Shown: positions 10,511-18,875, counted from the stretch's first letter. The stretch: 64,000 bases of DNA from Clostridium sp. 1001275B_160808_H3 (GCF_015550425.1 NZ_JADNAT010000006.1:110541-174540), one strand, 5' to 3'. The notes: generated from the letters alone by a model not told the origin. Program-made: numbers and translations.

Positions 10511-11697
10511 AATATAGTTTCAAATATTTTAGATGCAACTTCTTTTTTACTCATCTTATCTAAATATATTTCTTCTCCATCTTTTGAAATGATAATAACT
10601 TTATTATCTTCACTTCCAAATCCGGTGTCAGCACTTGTAATATCATTAGCTACTATATAATCTAAATTCTTATTTTTTAGTTTCCTCTTTGCATTTTCTA
10701 ATACATCATTACTTTCTGCTGCAAATCCAACAAGAATTTGATTACTTTTCTTTTCGCCTAATATTTTTAAGATATCATTATCTCTTACAAAGGTTAGGAC
10801 TAAATCTTCATCACCTTTTTTTATCTTTTCATTACTATAATTTTTTGCTTTATAATCTGCAACAGCCGCAGATTTAATAACTATGTCACTTTTTTCAAAA
10901 TTATCTAAAATTGCATTTTTCATTTCTTCATTTGTTGTTACATTTATTACAGTCACTCCATTAGGAGGATTAAGATTTGTAGGTCCTGATACTAATGTGA
11001 CATTAGCACCTCTACGTTTAGCTTCTTCTGCTATATAATATCCCATCTTTCCTGTAGACCTATTTGTAATAAACCTTACTGGATCTATTTTAGAATGAGT
11101 TGGTCCTGCACTAACTAAAACATTTTTACCGCTTAAATCCTTAGTAAATTCTTTTTCATCTAATGCTTCTAATACTCTTTCTACAATTGTATTTACATCT
11201 GCAAGCTTCCCTTTTCCTAAATCGCCACAAGCAAGTCTTCCTGAAGCTGGCTCAATAAATTCATATCCATATTTCTTTAATTTTTCCATATTATCTTGGA
11301 CTATTGCATTTTCATACATATTAGTATTCATAGCTGGAGCAAAAATAACTTTTGCTTTTGTGGCCATAATAGTCGTGGATAGCATGTCATCAGATATTCC
11401 ATTTGCAACTTTTCCAATTATATTTGCAGTGGCTGGTGCCACTAAGAAAACATCTGCTCTTTTTGCTAGTGATATATGCTGTATTTCAAAAGCCTTAGGT
11501 TCTGCAAACATATCAGTTACAACCATATTTTGACTTAATGATTGAAATGATAAAGGAGTTACAAACTTAGTTGCAGATTCAGTCATAATAACTCTTACAT
11601 CAATATCTTTCTTTTTTAAAGCACTTACTATGTCTAAAGCTTTATAAACTGCAATCCCTCCGCTTACTCCTATACATACACACTTTTTTTCATTCAT
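10498..11697 (-). CDS. coaBC: Bifunctional phosphopantothenoylcysteine decarboxylase/synthetase CoaBC
   Basis: Two steps of coenzyme A synthesis: CoaB ligates cysteine to phosphopantothenate and CoaC decarboxylates the product. The first half is an HFCD flavoprotein (GVSGGIAVYKA, active-site His in EIQHISLAKRAD, PAMNTNMYEN, and the Cys in GRLACGDLG). The CoaB half begins near residue 185 and has the NRSTGKMGYY signature. It lies 3 bases after rpoZ. The 399-aa length is normal for the fusion. Confidence 0.97.
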   Translation of the reverse strand: MNEKKCVCIGVSGGIAVYKALDIVSALKKKDIDVRVIMTESATKFVTPLSFQSLSQNMVVTDMFAEPKAFEIQHISLAKRADVFLVAPATANIIGKVANGISDDMLSTTIMATKAKVIFAPAMNTNMYENAIVQDNMEKLKKYGYEFIEPASGRLACGDLGKGKLADVNTIVERVLEALDEKEFTKDLSGKNVLVSAGPTHSKIDPVRFITNRSTGKMGYYIAEEAKRRGANVTLVSGPTNLNPPNGVTVINVTTNEEMKNAILDNFEKSDIVIKSAAVADYKAKNYSNEKIKKGDEDLVLTFVRDNDILKILGEKKSNQILVGFAAESNDVLENAKRKLKNKNLDYIVANDITSADTGFGSEDNKVIIISKDGEEIYLDKMSKKEVASKIFETILRKR

Positions 11698-11699
11698 AA

Positions 11700-11924
11700 T
11701 TATTTAAATCCTTCTTTTAAAGGAGCAGGTTCATATCCTACTTCACCTTCATTAACTTCATTAATAGCAATTGTTAATGGCTTCTTTGATTTTGTTGCAA
11801 CCATTGGTTCACTTCCATCTATTATTTGTCTTGCTCTTTTTGAAGTAACTATTACTAAAGAATATCTGTCGTCTACCTTTTTAAGTAAATCCATTATTGA
11901 TGGATTAATCATAGAGTTGTTCAT
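11700..11924 (-). CDS. rpoZ: RNA polymerase omega subunit
   Basis: The small subunit that aids assembly and stability of RNA polymerase. The 74-aa protein has the omega core: an initial helix (INPSIMDLLKKVDDRYSLVIVTSKRARQI) and the short segment around KPLTIAINEVNEGEV. The ATG follows AGGAGGG with 8-base spacing. Its first 20 bases overlap the end of gmk in another frame, indicating coupled translation within the operon. Confidence 0.95.
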   Translation of the reverse strand: MNNSMINPSIMDLLKKVDDRYSLVIVTSKRARQIIDGSEPMVATKSKKPLTIAINEVNEGEVGYEPAPLKEGFK

Positions 11925-12543
11925 GAATTAAGCCCTCCTTAGAATCTAAAATTGTATTTTCTTTTATTCTATCAACTCTGCACTTTTCAGCAGCTATAAT
12001 TGATTCTACCTTTGAAACTGCTAAATCTAAAGTATCATTAACTACAGCATAATTATATTTTGATACATAATTTATTTCTTTATATGCATTTTTAAATCTA
12101 GTCATTAATGATTCTTCTGTTTCGCTGCCTCTTTTTATAATTCTTTGTTTTAATTCTTCCATTGATGGAGGAAGAATAAAGATGAATACACCCTCACTGA
12201 AATTTTCTTTAACTTGTAATGCTCCTTGGATATCAATTTCTAATATCACATCCTTACCTTCTTCAAGCATTTTTTCCACATTAACTTTTGGAGTACCATA
12301 AAAGTTTCCATGTACATTAGCATATTCTAAGAATCCATTTTCAGCTACTTTTTCTTCAAAAGATTCTTTTGTTAAGAAGTAATAATTTATTCCATCTACT
12401 TCTCCAGCTCTTGGAGATCTTGTTGTAGCTGAAACTGAAATGTATATATTTTCATGTCTTTCTAATAGTTCCTTACAAATAGTACCCTTTCCCGCTCCTG
12501 ATGGACCTGAAATAACTATTAATACACCTCTATTACTCTGCAT
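11905..12543 (-). CDS. gmk: Guanylate kinase
   Basis: Phosphorylates GMP to GDP for nucleotide supply and (p)ppGpp turnover. The 212-aa protein has the P-loop GPSGAGKGT near residue 13, the GMP-binding segment TTRSPRAGEVDGINYYF, and the FANVHGNFYG-like lid region. The ATG overlaps the remA stop as TAATG, and the 3' end overlaps rpoZ by 20 bases, so three consecutive genes are translationally linked. Confidence 0.97.
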   Translation of the reverse strand: MQSNRGVLIVISGPSGAGKGTICKELLERHENIYISVSATTRSPRAGEVDGINYYFLTKESFEEKVAENGFLEYANVHGNFYGTPKVNVEKMLEEGKDVILEIDIQGALQVKENFSEGVFIFILPPSMEELKQRIIKRGSETEESLMTRFKNAYKEINYVSKYNYAVVNDTLDLAVSKVESIIAAEKCRVDRIKENTILDSKEGLIHEQLYD

Positions 12544-12812
12544 TATTCATCAACCTCATCTACAGCTTCATCTTTTGCTACAAGTCTATGAGCTACTGTT
12601 TCTGGTTGAACAGCTGATAATATAACATGATCACTATCTGTTATTATTACAGCTCTTGTTCTTCTACCATAAGTTGCATCTATAAGCATTCCTCTATCTC
12701 TAGCCTCTTGTATTATTCTTTTTATAGGCGCTGATTCTGGACTTACAATAGCAACAAGTCTATTAGCAGAAACTATATTACCAAATCCAATATTAATTAA
12801 CTTTATACCCAT
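12543..12812 (-). CDS. remA: Extracellular-matrix regulator RemA family (DUF370)
   Basis: A small DNA-binding protein of 89 aa. In Bacillus subtilis RemA activates biofilm-matrix operons and osmoprotection genes. The conserved start [18 protein letters not shown], the middle [28 protein letters not shown] and the tail are all typical. It lies between yicC and gmk as in Bacillus. Its targets in this organism are unknown; function here is inferred from family membership. Confidence 0.93.
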   Translation of the reverse strand: MGIKLINIGFGNIVSANRLVAIVSPESAPIKRIIQEARDRGMLIDATYGRRTRAVIITDSDHVILSAVQPETVAHRLVAKDEAVDEVDE

Positions 12813-12826
12813 TACTTTCCTCCTAG

Positions 12827-13708
12827 TTATTCTATATTTTGCGATTGTTCTCTTATTTTTTCAATTAAGTTTTTTATGTTAATGACATAATTTGTCATAT
12901 TCATATCACTGGATTTAGAAGCAATAGTATTAGCTTCTCTGTTCATTTCTTGAATTATAAAATCAAGTTTTCTTCCAATTTGCCCGCCTTCTTCAAAGGT
13001 TTTTCTCATTTGATTTAAATGGCTTTTTAATCTGATAATTTCTTCATCTACTGCAGACTTATCTGCTATTATAGCTATTTCTTGCGCTATTCTTGTCTCA
13101 TCTATTTCTATGCCACCAAGTAAATCTTTAAGTTTTAACTCTAGTTTCTTTTTATATGTACTTGGCACTGTATATGCTATTTTATCTATTTCATAAACTA
13201 AAGACTCTATTTCATTTAATTTTTGTAGAATATCTTCTTTAAGCTTCTCGCCTTCAAGTATTCTCATTTCATCCATCATTGATAAAGATGAATCTATAAG
13301 CGGCTTTATAACACCCCAAATTTCTTCTATTGAACCCTCTTCTTCAACAATTGTTATAACATCTGAAAATCTTGCTATTTGAGTAGCTGTGATATCATTT
13401 TTTAAATTAAGATTTTCTTCTATTTCTTTTAAACAATTATAGTAACTTTCTGCAAGTCTCAAGTTTAATTTAGCTATTCCTTCTCCACCGGAATAACTTT
13501 TTTGATTAATAAAAACATCTACTTTTCCTCTAAAAAGCTTTGAGTTTATTAACTTTCTAATTTCTTCTTCCAAAGAAATTATGCTTTTAGGTAATCTTAC
13601 ATTAACGTCTAAATATCTACTATTTACACTTTTCATTTCAACTGAAAATAAATATTTATTTCCTTCTTCGCTACTAGCTCTGCCAAAACTAGTCATACTT
13701 TTAACCAT
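12827..13708 (-). CDS. YicC/YloC family endoribonuclease
   Basis: Member of the YicC/YloC family (DUF1732 C-terminal domain), for which endoribonuclease activity has been reported. The N-terminus [11 protein letters not shown] and the C-terminal segment [28 protein letters not shown] are diagnostic. I use the ATG at 13708: an in-frame GTG at 13720 is part of the Shine-Dalgarno GTGGAGGC. The result is 293 aa, the usual length. It is the first gene of the 13-gene housekeeping operon and follows a good sigma-A promoter. Confidence 0.94.
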   Translation of the reverse strand: MVKSMTSFGRASSEEGNKYLFSVEMKSVNSRYLDVNVRLPKSIISLEEEIRKLINSKLFRGKVDVFINQKSYSGGEGIAKLNLRLAESYYNCLKEIEENLNLKNDITATQIARFSDVITIVEEEGSIEEIWGVIKPLIDSSLSMMDEMRILEGEKLKEDILQKLNEIESLVYEIDKIAYTVPSTYKKKLELKLKDLLGGIEIDETRIAQEIAIIADKSAVDEEIIRLKSHLNQMRKTFEEGGQIGRKLDFIIQEMNREANTIASKSSDMNMTNYVINIKNLIEKIREQSQNIE

Positions 13709-13754
13709 ATATGCCTCCACAGCCTATCTTATATAAATTTTATAAATATGTATA

Positions 13755-13784
13755 TTTCTATAAATCGTTATAAATTTATAGAAA
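13755..13784. repeat. Inverted repeat in the yicC leader
   Basis: TTTCTATAAAT and ATTTATAGAAA form an 11-bp perfect inverted repeat with an 8-base loop, between the yicC promoter and its start. There is no T-tract, so it is not an obvious terminator. The bases around it are almost pure A+T, so chance is possible. Confidence 0.5.
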
Positions 13785-13829
13785 TCATTTTATAGATTTA
13801 TATTATTTTAATTCCTTAAGAACATATTA

Positions 13830-13859
13830 ATATTAATTTATATTTCACTTAACTGTCAA
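13830..13859 (-). promoter_or_regulatory. Sigma-A promoter of the yicC-prkC operon
   Basis: The minus strand reads TTGACA, 18 bases, TAATAT. It is the best promoter in the gap and lies about 120 bases before yicC, leaving a leader that contains an inverted repeat. Confidence 0.65.
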
Positions 13860-13899
13860 TAACTTGTTCATAAATTGTTAACATTTTATTTTTATCACT

Positions 13900-13932
13900 A
13901 AAAAAGAAGTAGATAAATTCTACTTCTTTTTT
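13900..13932 (-). terminator. Terminator of the purine permease gene
   Basis: A stem of GAAGTAGA / TCTACTTC, extended by A-T pairs on both sides, with a TAAAT loop, about 70 bases past the permease stop. T-tracts flank both ends, so it is probably bidirectional. A second small hairpin (AAAAGAG / CTCTTTT, 13948-13965) lies between it and the gene. Confidence 0.8.
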
Positions 13933-14002
13933 GGGATTTACGAATACAAAAGAGTTATCTCTTTTATAATTTATATAAATTTTGATATAAATTATCTTTA
14001 TT

Positions 14003-15370
14003 TTATAGAAAAGCTAACTTAATTATGAATAATATTGCAAGTATTATCATAACTACTGATACCTTAGTTCTATCTTCTTTATCTTTACATAATAAGTTAT
14101 AAATTAAATTAATAACTACATATGATAATATTCCTATAGTTAAACCATCACCTATACTATATGTTAAAGCCATAGTTGTTATTGTTAGGAAAGCTGGCAC
14201 ACCCTCAGTTATATTATCAAATTCAATATTTTTTACAGCCCCAAGCATTAGGTATCCTACATAAATTAATGCTGGTGCAGTAGCACATGATGGTATAGCT
14301 ATAAATACCGGTGAAAAGAACATAGCAAGTAAGAACAATATTCCAGTAGCTATTGCTGTATACCCTGTTTTTCCCCCTGCTGCAACTCCTGTTGAACTTT
14401 CTACATATGTTGTAACTGTGGATACTCCCATTGCTGCTCCTATTGTTGTTGAAACAGCATCAACTAATAAAGCTCTACCTGCATTAGGAACATTTCCATT
14501 TTCGTCAAGCATATTTGCTCTTGATGATACACCTACTAGAGTACCAACTGTATCGAAGAAATCAACGAATAAGAAAGTGCATATTACAACTATAAATGTT
14601 CCTATGGTTTCTTTGTTTGTTAAATGTGAAAAATCTAACTTCCCTGCTATTGGTGCTATACTTTCAAACTTAAATAATCCTTCTGGTAAATATATTCCAA
14701 GGTCTGCTGCAACTTCTGGATTTATTAATGCATATCCCCATGCTAGTAATGTACTTGTCAATATTCCAAATAATATAGATCCTTTTATTTTCTTTTTATC
14801 TAATACTGCTATTATAACAACACCAACTAATGCAATTATAACTGTTGGTGAAAAGTGTCCCATTGTTACTAATGTTGAATCATCATTTACTACTAATCCT
14901 GCTCCAACCATTCCTATAAATGCTATAAAAACTCCAATACCTGCAGTTACTGCATGCTTCATTGTCATTGGTATTGCATTTACAACAGCTTCTCTAACTT
15001 TAAATATAGATAATAATATAAATATAATTCCTTCTATAAATACTGCTGTTAAAGCCATTTCCCAAGATATTCCCATTCCTATCACAACTGAAAAGGCAAA
15101 AAATGCATTAAGTCCCATTCCAGATGCTAGTGCAAAAGGTAAGTTTGCAAATATCCCCATTAATATACATCCAATAGCTGCTGTTAAACAGGTTGCAGTA
15201 ACTAAAGCCCCTGCTGGCATTCCTGTTTCTGATAATATATTTGGATTTACTGCTATTATGTAAGCCATTGTTAAGAAAGTAGTAATACCAGCTACTATTT
15301 CTCTTTTTAAATTTACATTTTCATTTGATAATATAGGTAATAATACTTGTGTTTTTGATGAGTTTTTCAT
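14003..15370 (-). CDS. NCS2-family guanine/hypoxanthine permease
   Basis: A 455-aa inner-membrane purine:proton symporter of the AzgA/PbuG branch. It has about 12 to 14 hydrophobic segments and characteristic stretches ITTFLTMAYIIAVNPNIL, ALASGMGLNAFFAF and DFFDTVGTLVGVS. The start is the ATG at 15370 (MKNSSKTQVLL) with AGGGGG upstream. An open frame extends to 15433, but its first codons lie inside the riboswitch terminator, so that start is false. Guanine riboswitch control, read from the leader, supports uptake of guanine or hypoxanthine. Confidence 0.92.
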   Translation of the reverse strand: MKNSSKTQVLLPILSNENVNLKREIVAGITTFLTMAYIIAVNPNILSETGMPAGALVTATCLTAAIGCILMGIFANLPFALASGMGLNAFFAFSVVIGMGISWEMALTAVFIEGIIFILLSIFKVREAVVNAIPMTMKHAVTAGIGVFIAFIGMVGAGLVVNDDSTLVTMGHFSPTVIIALVGVVIIAVLDKKKIKGSILFGILTSTLLAWGYALINPEVAADLGIYLPEGLFKFESIAPIAGKLDFSHLTNKETIGTFIVVICTFLFVDFFDTVGTLVGVSSRANMLDENGNVPNAGRALLVDAVSTTIGAAMGVSTVTTYVESSTGVAAGGKTGYTAIATGILFLLAMFFSPVFIAIPSCATAPALIYVGYLMLGAVKNIEFDNITEGVPAFLTITTMALTYSIGDGLTIGILSYVVINLIYNLLCKDKEDRTKVSVVMIILAILFIIKLAFL

Positions 15371-15399
15371 TGCTAATCCCCCTAGTATTTTTATACAAC

Positions 15400-15443
15400 A
15401 AAAGCCGCTATGAATTATCAATAGATAACTCATAGCGGCTTTT
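15400..15443 (-). terminator. Expression-platform terminator of the guanine riboswitch
   Basis: A long stem (AAAGCCGCTATGA... / ...TCATAGCGGCTTT) with a short loop, then TTTTG, sits between the aptamer and the permease start. It should form when guanine is bound and stop transcription before the gene. Confidence 0.88.
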
Positions 15444-15498
15444 AGCTAGAAATGCTGACATGATTATATATCTAACAATATAAACTTGCTCGCATTTT

Positions 15499-15568
15499 AC
15501 TCATAGTCAAGATATTTACGGTATCTCGGTAGAAACTTTTGACCCTTATCGCCAATATTATATGAGTT
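15499..15568 (-). promoter_or_regulatory. Guanine riboswitch aptamer (purine class)
   Basis: The transcript has the purine aptamer core: AACTCATATAAT opening P1/J1-2, GTTTCTACCG in the L2-P2/J2-3 part, CCGTAAAT, then CTTGACTATGAGT closing P1. The ligand-pairing base in the GACTATG segment is C, which specifies guanine or hypoxanthine; adenine switches have U there. It is followed by a terminator and a purine permease, the expected OFF-switch arrangement. Confidence 0.95.
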
Positions 15569-15586
15569 ATCTCCTCTGCGAATATT

Positions 15587-15615
15587 ATTATATATTTTAG
15601 ATAAATCCTTGTCAA
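15587..15615 (-). promoter_or_regulatory. Sigma-A promoter of the riboswitch-permease transcript
   Basis: Consensus TTGACA, 17 bases, TATAAT on the minus strand, 19 bases before the aptamer. It lies in the gap after the asparaginase stop. Confidence 0.85.
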
Positions 15616-15635
15616 TATATACGCATGATTTTATT

Positions 15636-16628
15636 TTAATTTCCGTTAAAATTCGTATTATTTTTGAATGATTCTCTAATATCAATTGCTTTTTTACTTG
15701 AAAGAGCTACTATAAGCTTAATTCTTGCCTTTTGTCCTGGCATACTTTCTTCAAAAAATACCCCTAAATCCTTAAGCATCTTTCCGCCTCCATCATATCC
15801 ATATGATTCATAAACTCTTCCTTCAAAACATCTTGATACAACAACCACAGGTATATTCTTATTTAAAGCTCTTTTTATACCATCAACCATAGTAGGTGGA
15901 ACATTCCCTCTTCCTAATGCTTCAATTACTATTCCTTTATATCCTTTATCTATAAAATAATCTATATAATCCGCACCCATTCCTGCAACACATTTTATTA
16001 AAGCAACTTCATCAATTATATTTTCTACATGATATACCCTATGTTTTTTTGTATTTCTATAAAATAAAACTTTATTATTATCTACTATACCTATCGGACC
16101 AAAGTTAGGAGTCTTAAAAGCATTAAGTGCCATAGAATTTACTTTTGTAACTTCAGCTGCTGAATTCAGTTCTCCATTAAAACAAACTAACACACCTCTA
16201 CCTTTAGCATCCTCTGAAATTGCTGTACAAATAGAAGTCGCTAAATTAAAAGGACCATCATAACCAAGCTCTGAACTACTTCTCATTGCTCCAGTAACTA
16301 CTATGACCTTTTCAGTATCTATAGTTAAATCTAAAAAATATGCTGTTTCTTCCAAAGTGTCAGTCCCATGAGTTAACACTACACCATCTATATCATCTCT
16401 ATCTATTAATTCTTTTATAAATTTACTAAGCTCTAACATATTTTGTATAGTCATATGTGGAGAAGGCTTGCTAGAAAAGCTATGAGATTCTACCTCTGCA
16501 AACTCCTCTATTCCAGTTACCATTGACATTATTTCTTCCCCAGTCAAGCTTGGAACAGCTGCTTTAATTCTTTCATCAACCTTCATTGAAATTGTTCCAC
16601 CATTAAAAACTACTGCTACCTTTTTCAT
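15636..16628 (-). CDS. L-asparaginase (type I/II family)
   Basis: Hydrolyses asparagine to aspartate and ammonia. The 330-aa protein has both catalytic elements: NGGTIS with the nucleophilic Thr near residue 12, and THGTDTLEETA with the second Thr-Asp pair near 88. No signal peptide is visible, so it is probably cytoplasmic. TAGGAGGAAACT precedes the ATG. It is monocistronic, with its own promoter and an unusual structured leader ending in an attenuator. Clostridial relatives are often named ansA or ansB; the sequence alone does not decide. Confidence 0.93.
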   Translation of the reverse strand: MKKVAVVFNGGTISMKVDERIKAAVPSLTGEEIMSMVTGIEEFAEVESHSFSSKPSPHMTIQNMLELSKFIKELIDRDDIDGVVLTHGTDTLEETAYFLDLTIDTEKVIVVTGAMRSSSELGYDGPFNLATSICTAISEDAKGRGVLVCFNGELNSAAEVTKVNSMALNAFKTPNFGPIGIVDNNKVLFYRNTKKHRVYHVENIIDEVALIKCVAGMGADYIDYFIDKGYKGIVIEALGRGNVPPTMVDGIKRALNKNIPVVVVSRCFEGRVYESYGYDGGGKMLKDLGVFFEESMPGQKARIKLIVALSSKKAIDIRESFKNNTNFNGN

Positions 16629-16656
16629 AGTTTCCTCCTAAAGTTAATTATAAAAT

Positions 16657-16683
16657 AAAAACTCTTGGTGTACCCAAAAGTTT
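16657..16683 (-). terminator. Attenuator hairpin before the asparaginase gene
   Basis: AAACTTTTGG / CCAAGAGTTT forms a 10-bp stem (one G-U pair) with a 5-base loop, then TTTATTTTAT. It ends 28 bases before the asparaginase ATG and downstream of the promoter, so it must be bypassed for expression. This is the hallmark of an attenuated leader. Confidence 0.75.
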
Positions 16684-16689
16684 AAAAAT

Positions 16690-16781
16690 TGTAAAAGTTG
16701 ATTATTGGTAGGTCGGCGTATCCTACATCTCTTATTACTGAAAATCCAGCGCATGAGGAGCCATTTCTCACCTCAATAATC
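16690..16781 (-). promoter_or_regulatory. Unidentified structured leader RNA, candidate riboswitch
   Basis: Between the promoter and the attenuator the RNA can form a closing stem GATTATTG/CAATAATC (16774-16781 with 16700-16707). Inside are three hairpins: TGAGG/CCTCA (16754-16775), CTG/CAG (16738-16749) and GTAGG/CCTAC (16708-16726). Loop GGC of the first could pair with GCC of the third. The element does not match the purine, TPP, FMN, SAM-I, lysine, glycine, M-box, T-box or glnA consensus as I know them. Identity unknown; the fold is by eye. Confidence 0.55.
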
Positions 16782-16805
16782 TCTTTATTCTAAGCCAATA
16801 TACAT

Positions 16806-16834
16806 ATTATAGCTTTTATATTAAAATGTTTCAA
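16806..16834 (-). promoter_or_regulatory. Sigma-A promoter of the asparaginase transcript
   Basis: TTGAAA, 17 bases, TATAAT on the minus strand, immediately after the stop of the upstream small gene. It gives a leader of about 170 bases. Confidence 0.85.
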
Positions 16835-16843
16835 CTTTTATTT

Positions 16844-17239
16844 TTATCTCCATCTTATTAATTTTCCACTATATAATTTATTATTTATCTTCCCTTCTGT
16901 TATAGGATACATAGTAGAAACATATATATAATCTCTCTCGTTATCTATATCTATACCTATTAGTATATTAGAATCTACCTTTTTAATCAATTCAATATGA
17001 GTTCCATTTTCAGTTAGCTTATATACTCCTATATAGTCTGGTTCTTCAATTATATCTTTCATACATTCTATTAAATTCCCAGCTATCTTTTTACTCAAAT
17101 GTTTTCCATGTCTTTTTTTAATATGCTTTATTACCCCTGGGGATGCATAGATGGTACCTGTAAATTTTACCCCTAAGTTTTCTGCCATTCTTTCTTTAAA
17201 ATACCCTACTCTCTTATAGGTACTAAATCTGTCTTCCAT
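16844..17239 (-). CDS. Small BECR-fold (PBECR-like) nuclease domain protein
   Basis: A 131-aa soluble protein with no signal peptide. The central segment YASPGVIKHIKKRHGKHL, followed by an Asp/Glu-rich helix and the strands ILIGID and DYIYVSTMYP, resembles the phage-type Barnase-EndoU-ColicinE5/D-RelE nuclease families, in which a His in an xHIxxRH motif is thought catalytic. I assign this from motif memory, so it is tentative. GAGGGATAGAT precedes the ATG. It is a lone gene between spoIVA and the asparaginase, with no adjacent antitoxin-like frame. Its substrate and role are unknown. Confidence 0.6.
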   Translation of the reverse strand: MEDRFSTYKRVGYFKERMAENLGVKFTGTIYASPGVIKHIKKRHGKHLSKKIAGNLIECMKDIIEEPDYIGVYKLTENGTHIELIKKVDSNILIGIDIDNERDYIYVSTMYPITEGKINNKLYSGKLIRWR

Positions 17240-17360
17240 ATCTATCCCTCAATTCTGTATAGTGTATATGAGCTTAATTTGTAAAACATCTCTTATATAA
17301 TATATTATTCATTAACATTGTATAAATTTACTGATATTAGAAATTTGTATAAAAAAAGAA

Positions 17361-17390
17361 AAAGACTAGCCTAAAAAAAAGACTAGTCTT
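17361..17390 (-). terminator. Terminator of spoIVA
   Basis: AAGACTAG / CTAGTCTT stem with a T-rich loop, then TTTTTCTTTTTTT on the minus strand, just past the spoIVA stop. Confidence 0.85.
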
Positions 17391-17396
17391 CCTCCC

Positions 17397-18875
17397 TTAT
17401 AATATTATGCAGATTAATCCGCCACTACCTTCATTTATAATCTTTTGAAGAGTTTTTTGAATCTTTACTTGAACATCATCAGGCATTTTATATAGTTTAT
17501 TTTGTAATCCTTCTTTAATTAATACTTCTAGCGGTTTACCAAACATATTACTTTGCCATAATGAAGCTGGATCTTTTTCAAATTGTTCCATTAAAGACTT
17601 TACAAGCTCTTCGCTTTCTTTTTCTGAACCCATTATAGGACTTATCTCAGTTTTTATATTAGCTTTAATAAAATGCAATGATGGTGCTGATGCTTTTAAT
17701 TTGACACCAAACTTGGTTCCTTGCTTAACCATTTCAGGTTCTTCAAATTTCATCTCTGATAATTGAGGTGCAACTAAACCATAACCAGTTTCACGTACAT
17801 CAATTAATGCATCTTTCACTTTATCATATTCTTTTTTAGCAAAGTTAAGTTCTTTTATTAATGATAATAAATCGCTTTCAGACTTAACATCTAAATCACA
17901 AATTTCACTTAATATGTTATAGAATATTCCATCTTTAGGCTTCATAGTAATTGTTGCCTTACCTTCACCTAAATTAACTGAACTCATTTCTGTTGGAGCT
18001 AGGTTTTCTTCCTCTTTTAATAGATTCAATGTAGATTTTATATCTCTAACTCTACTTATGTTTTCACACATTCCTTTAATTATACCAAAGAAATTCTTTT
18101 TTAACCAATGCTCTGGTTCTAACTTCTCAACCCAGCTAGGCATTTCAATATTGATTTCTTTAACTGGGAATTCTTTAAGTACATGTTTAAATACATCCTC
18201 TACATCATTTTCATTCATATTAGCTACATCCATAACTTGAACTGTAACATCATATTTTTCTTCTAATTCTTTCTTCATTGCTCTTGTTTCTGGAGCATTG
18301 ACATATTTCGTATTAAGTACAACTATAAAAGGCTTATTTATTGCCTTTAATTCTTCTATTACTCTTTCTTCCGCTTCTAAGTACTCATCTCTTTCTATCC
18401 CTGTAATACTTCCATCTGTTGTTACTACAAGGCCTATTGTAGAATGATCTGTTATTACTTTTCTAGTTCCTATTTCTGCTGCATCTTCAAAAGGTATCTC
18501 GTATTCATACCATGGAGTATTTACCATTTTAGCTTGGTCGCCATCCATATATCCTACTGCACCCTTTACTATATAACCAACACAATCAACCATTCTAACC
18601 TTAAATTTTATGTCTTCATCAATAGTAATTTCTACAGCCTCATTTGGAATAAATTTAGGCTCTGTGGTGTGAATGCCTTTTCCTGATCCACTTTGAGGTA
18701 GTTCATCCTTTGCTCTTTCCTTCTTATAATTATTATCAATCTTTGGTATTACCATAAGGTCCATAAACTTTTTTATAAATGTTGACTTACCTGTTCTAAC
18801 TGGACCAACAACACCTACATATATGTCCCCTTGTGTTCTTTCAGCTATATCCTTGTATATATTAAAGCTGTCCAC
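17397..18875 (-). CDS. spoIVA: Stage IV sporulation protein A (spore-coat ATPase)
   Basis: SpoIVA is a cytoskeletal ATPase that polymerises around the forespore and anchors the coat and cortex machinery. Its 492 aa equal the length of the Bacillus subtilis protein. The Walker A GPVRTGKST (about 24-32), the switch region TIGLVVTTDGSITGIERDEY and NTKYVNAPET are visible, and the C-terminus ends in the hydrophobic GGLICIIL needed for localisation. It starts at GTG after AGGAGGTTACACC. Mother-cell sigma-E control is expected, but I could not read a convincing sigma-E promoter. Confidence 0.97.
   Translation of the reverse strand: MDSFNIYKDIAERTQGDIYVGVVGPVRTGKSTFIKKFMDLMVIPKIDNNYKKERAKDELPQSGSGKGIHTTEPKFIPNEAVEITIDEDIKFKVRMVDCVGYIVKGAVGYMDGDQAKMVNTPWYEYEIPFEDAAEIGTRKVITDHSTIGLVVTTDGSITGIERDEYLEAEERVIEELKAINKPFIVVLNTKYVNAPETRAMKKELEEKYDVTVQVMDVANMNENDVEDVFKHVLKEFPVKEINIEMPSWVEKLEPEHWLKKNFFGIIKGMCENISRVRDIKSTLNLLKEEENLAPTEMSSVNLGEGKATITMKPKDGIFYNILSEICDLDVKSESDLLSLIKELNFAKKEYDKVKDALIDVRETGYGLVAPQLSEMKFEEPEMVKQGTKFGVKLKASAPSLHFIKANIKTEISPIMGSEKESEELVKSLMEQFEKDPASLWQSNMFGKPLEVLIKEGLQNKLYKMPDDVQVKIQKTLQKIINEGSGGLICIIL

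Noticed and set aside
14418..15263. A long plus-strand open frame of 281 codons opposite the permease gene
   Set aside because: It lies antisense to a clearly conserved membrane protein; its composition (Ser/Thr/Ile/Pro runs) is the usual mirror of a hydrophobic gene, and it has no family match.
15497..15685. Minus-strand frame of 62 codons over the end of the asparaginase gene and the riboswitch
   Set aside because: It runs through the promoter and aptamer and overlaps asparaginase in another frame; not a gene.
16690..16781. Possible M-box (Mg2+) riboswitch, because of a GGTGAG...GGCTCCT resemblance
   Set aside because: The rest of the long M-box core is missing and the downstream gene is an asparaginase, not a Mg2+ transporter. 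Kept as an unidentified leader.
16657..16834. T-box reading of the asparaginase leader
   Set aside because: No TGGNACCGCG antiterminator motif, unlike the clear one at alaS.
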